A DNA stretch of 6,300 nt from Gemmatimonadota bacterium (GTDB lineage Bacteria > Gemmatimonadota > Gemmatimonadetes > Longimicrobiales > UBA6960), in contig JADFLD010000136.1 of NCBI GenBank assembly GCA_022564535.1, forward strand, positions 1 through 6,300, in the 5' to 3' direction. Positions 6,231-6,300 of the stretch are shown here, one piece after another. The position numbers and the translations under genes are program-made. Each line of letters starts with the position of its first letter. Positions within the stretch are counted from its first letter, which is position 1. Under the pieces are notes generated by a model. The model had not been told where the DNA came from. It was given only the letters and a program-made list of their open reading frames with translations, and did no database searches.

Positions 6231-6300
6231 GGGAGAACGACGGGAGACGGGCGAAGAAGGGATCGGGCCCAGCGGACGCGACGGAGCATTGGAAGATCCC

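Noticed and set aside
6231..6300. Magnesium riboswitch or promoter upstream of mgtE
   Set aside because: Only 70 bases are present, with no recognisable promoter boxes or paired structure. Any riboswitch would lie mostly outside the window.

Overview
The window is a GC-rich (by eye above 60 %), gene-dense stretch of bacterial chromosome. Every gene I can support lies on the minus strand, so transcription runs from high to low coordinates: an MgtE-type magnesium channel (6230-4878), a UbiB/AarF (ABC1) family membrane-associated atypical kinase (4843-3182), a MeaB/ArgK-family G-protein chaperone (3180-2119), the large subunit of a coenzyme-B12-dependent acyl-CoA mutase (2036-315), and the first 98 codons of a HAD-superfamily hydrolase that runs off the left edge (294-1). 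Gaps are 34, 1, 82 and 20 bp, so this looks like one transcription unit or two overlapping ones. No RNA gene, mobile element, CRISPR array or long repeat is visible. High GC, ATG/GTG starts, one clear AAGGAG Shine-Dalgarno site and these families indicate a free-living, respiring, cobalamin-using bacterium. The phylum cannot be fixed from the sequence; Myxococcota-, Gemmatimonadota- or actinobacteria-like lineages are guesses.

The functional core is the MeaB-mutase pair. MeaB-type GTPases gate cofactor loading and protect adenosylcobalamin mutases, and they are commonly encoded beside their client. The mutase has only the substrate-binding barrel and no C-terminal B12-binding domain, so a separate small subunit must be encoded outside this window. 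The two residues that set substrate class are Phe102 and Gln220. This is the pair described for isobutyryl-CoA mutase, where methylmalonyl-CoA mutase has Tyr and Arg. The default annotation 'methylmalonyl-CoA mutase' is therefore probably wrong in substrate, and isobutyryl-CoA/n-butyryl-CoA interconversion, or a related acyl group without a carboxylate, is more likely.

The upstream half (mgtE and the UbiB-like kinase) has no obvious biochemical link to the mutase. However, the kinase stop codon is one base from the meaB start (TGA-C-ATG) and meaB shows no clear Shine-Dalgarno site, which suggests translational coupling. The kinase has two departures from the textbook motifs, KIAQ for KxGQ and DWG for DFG. 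The HAD protein lacks the second Asp of motif I. I do not see a new defence, mobile or RNA-based system. The points of interest are the mutase specificity, the motif variants and the gene arrangement.
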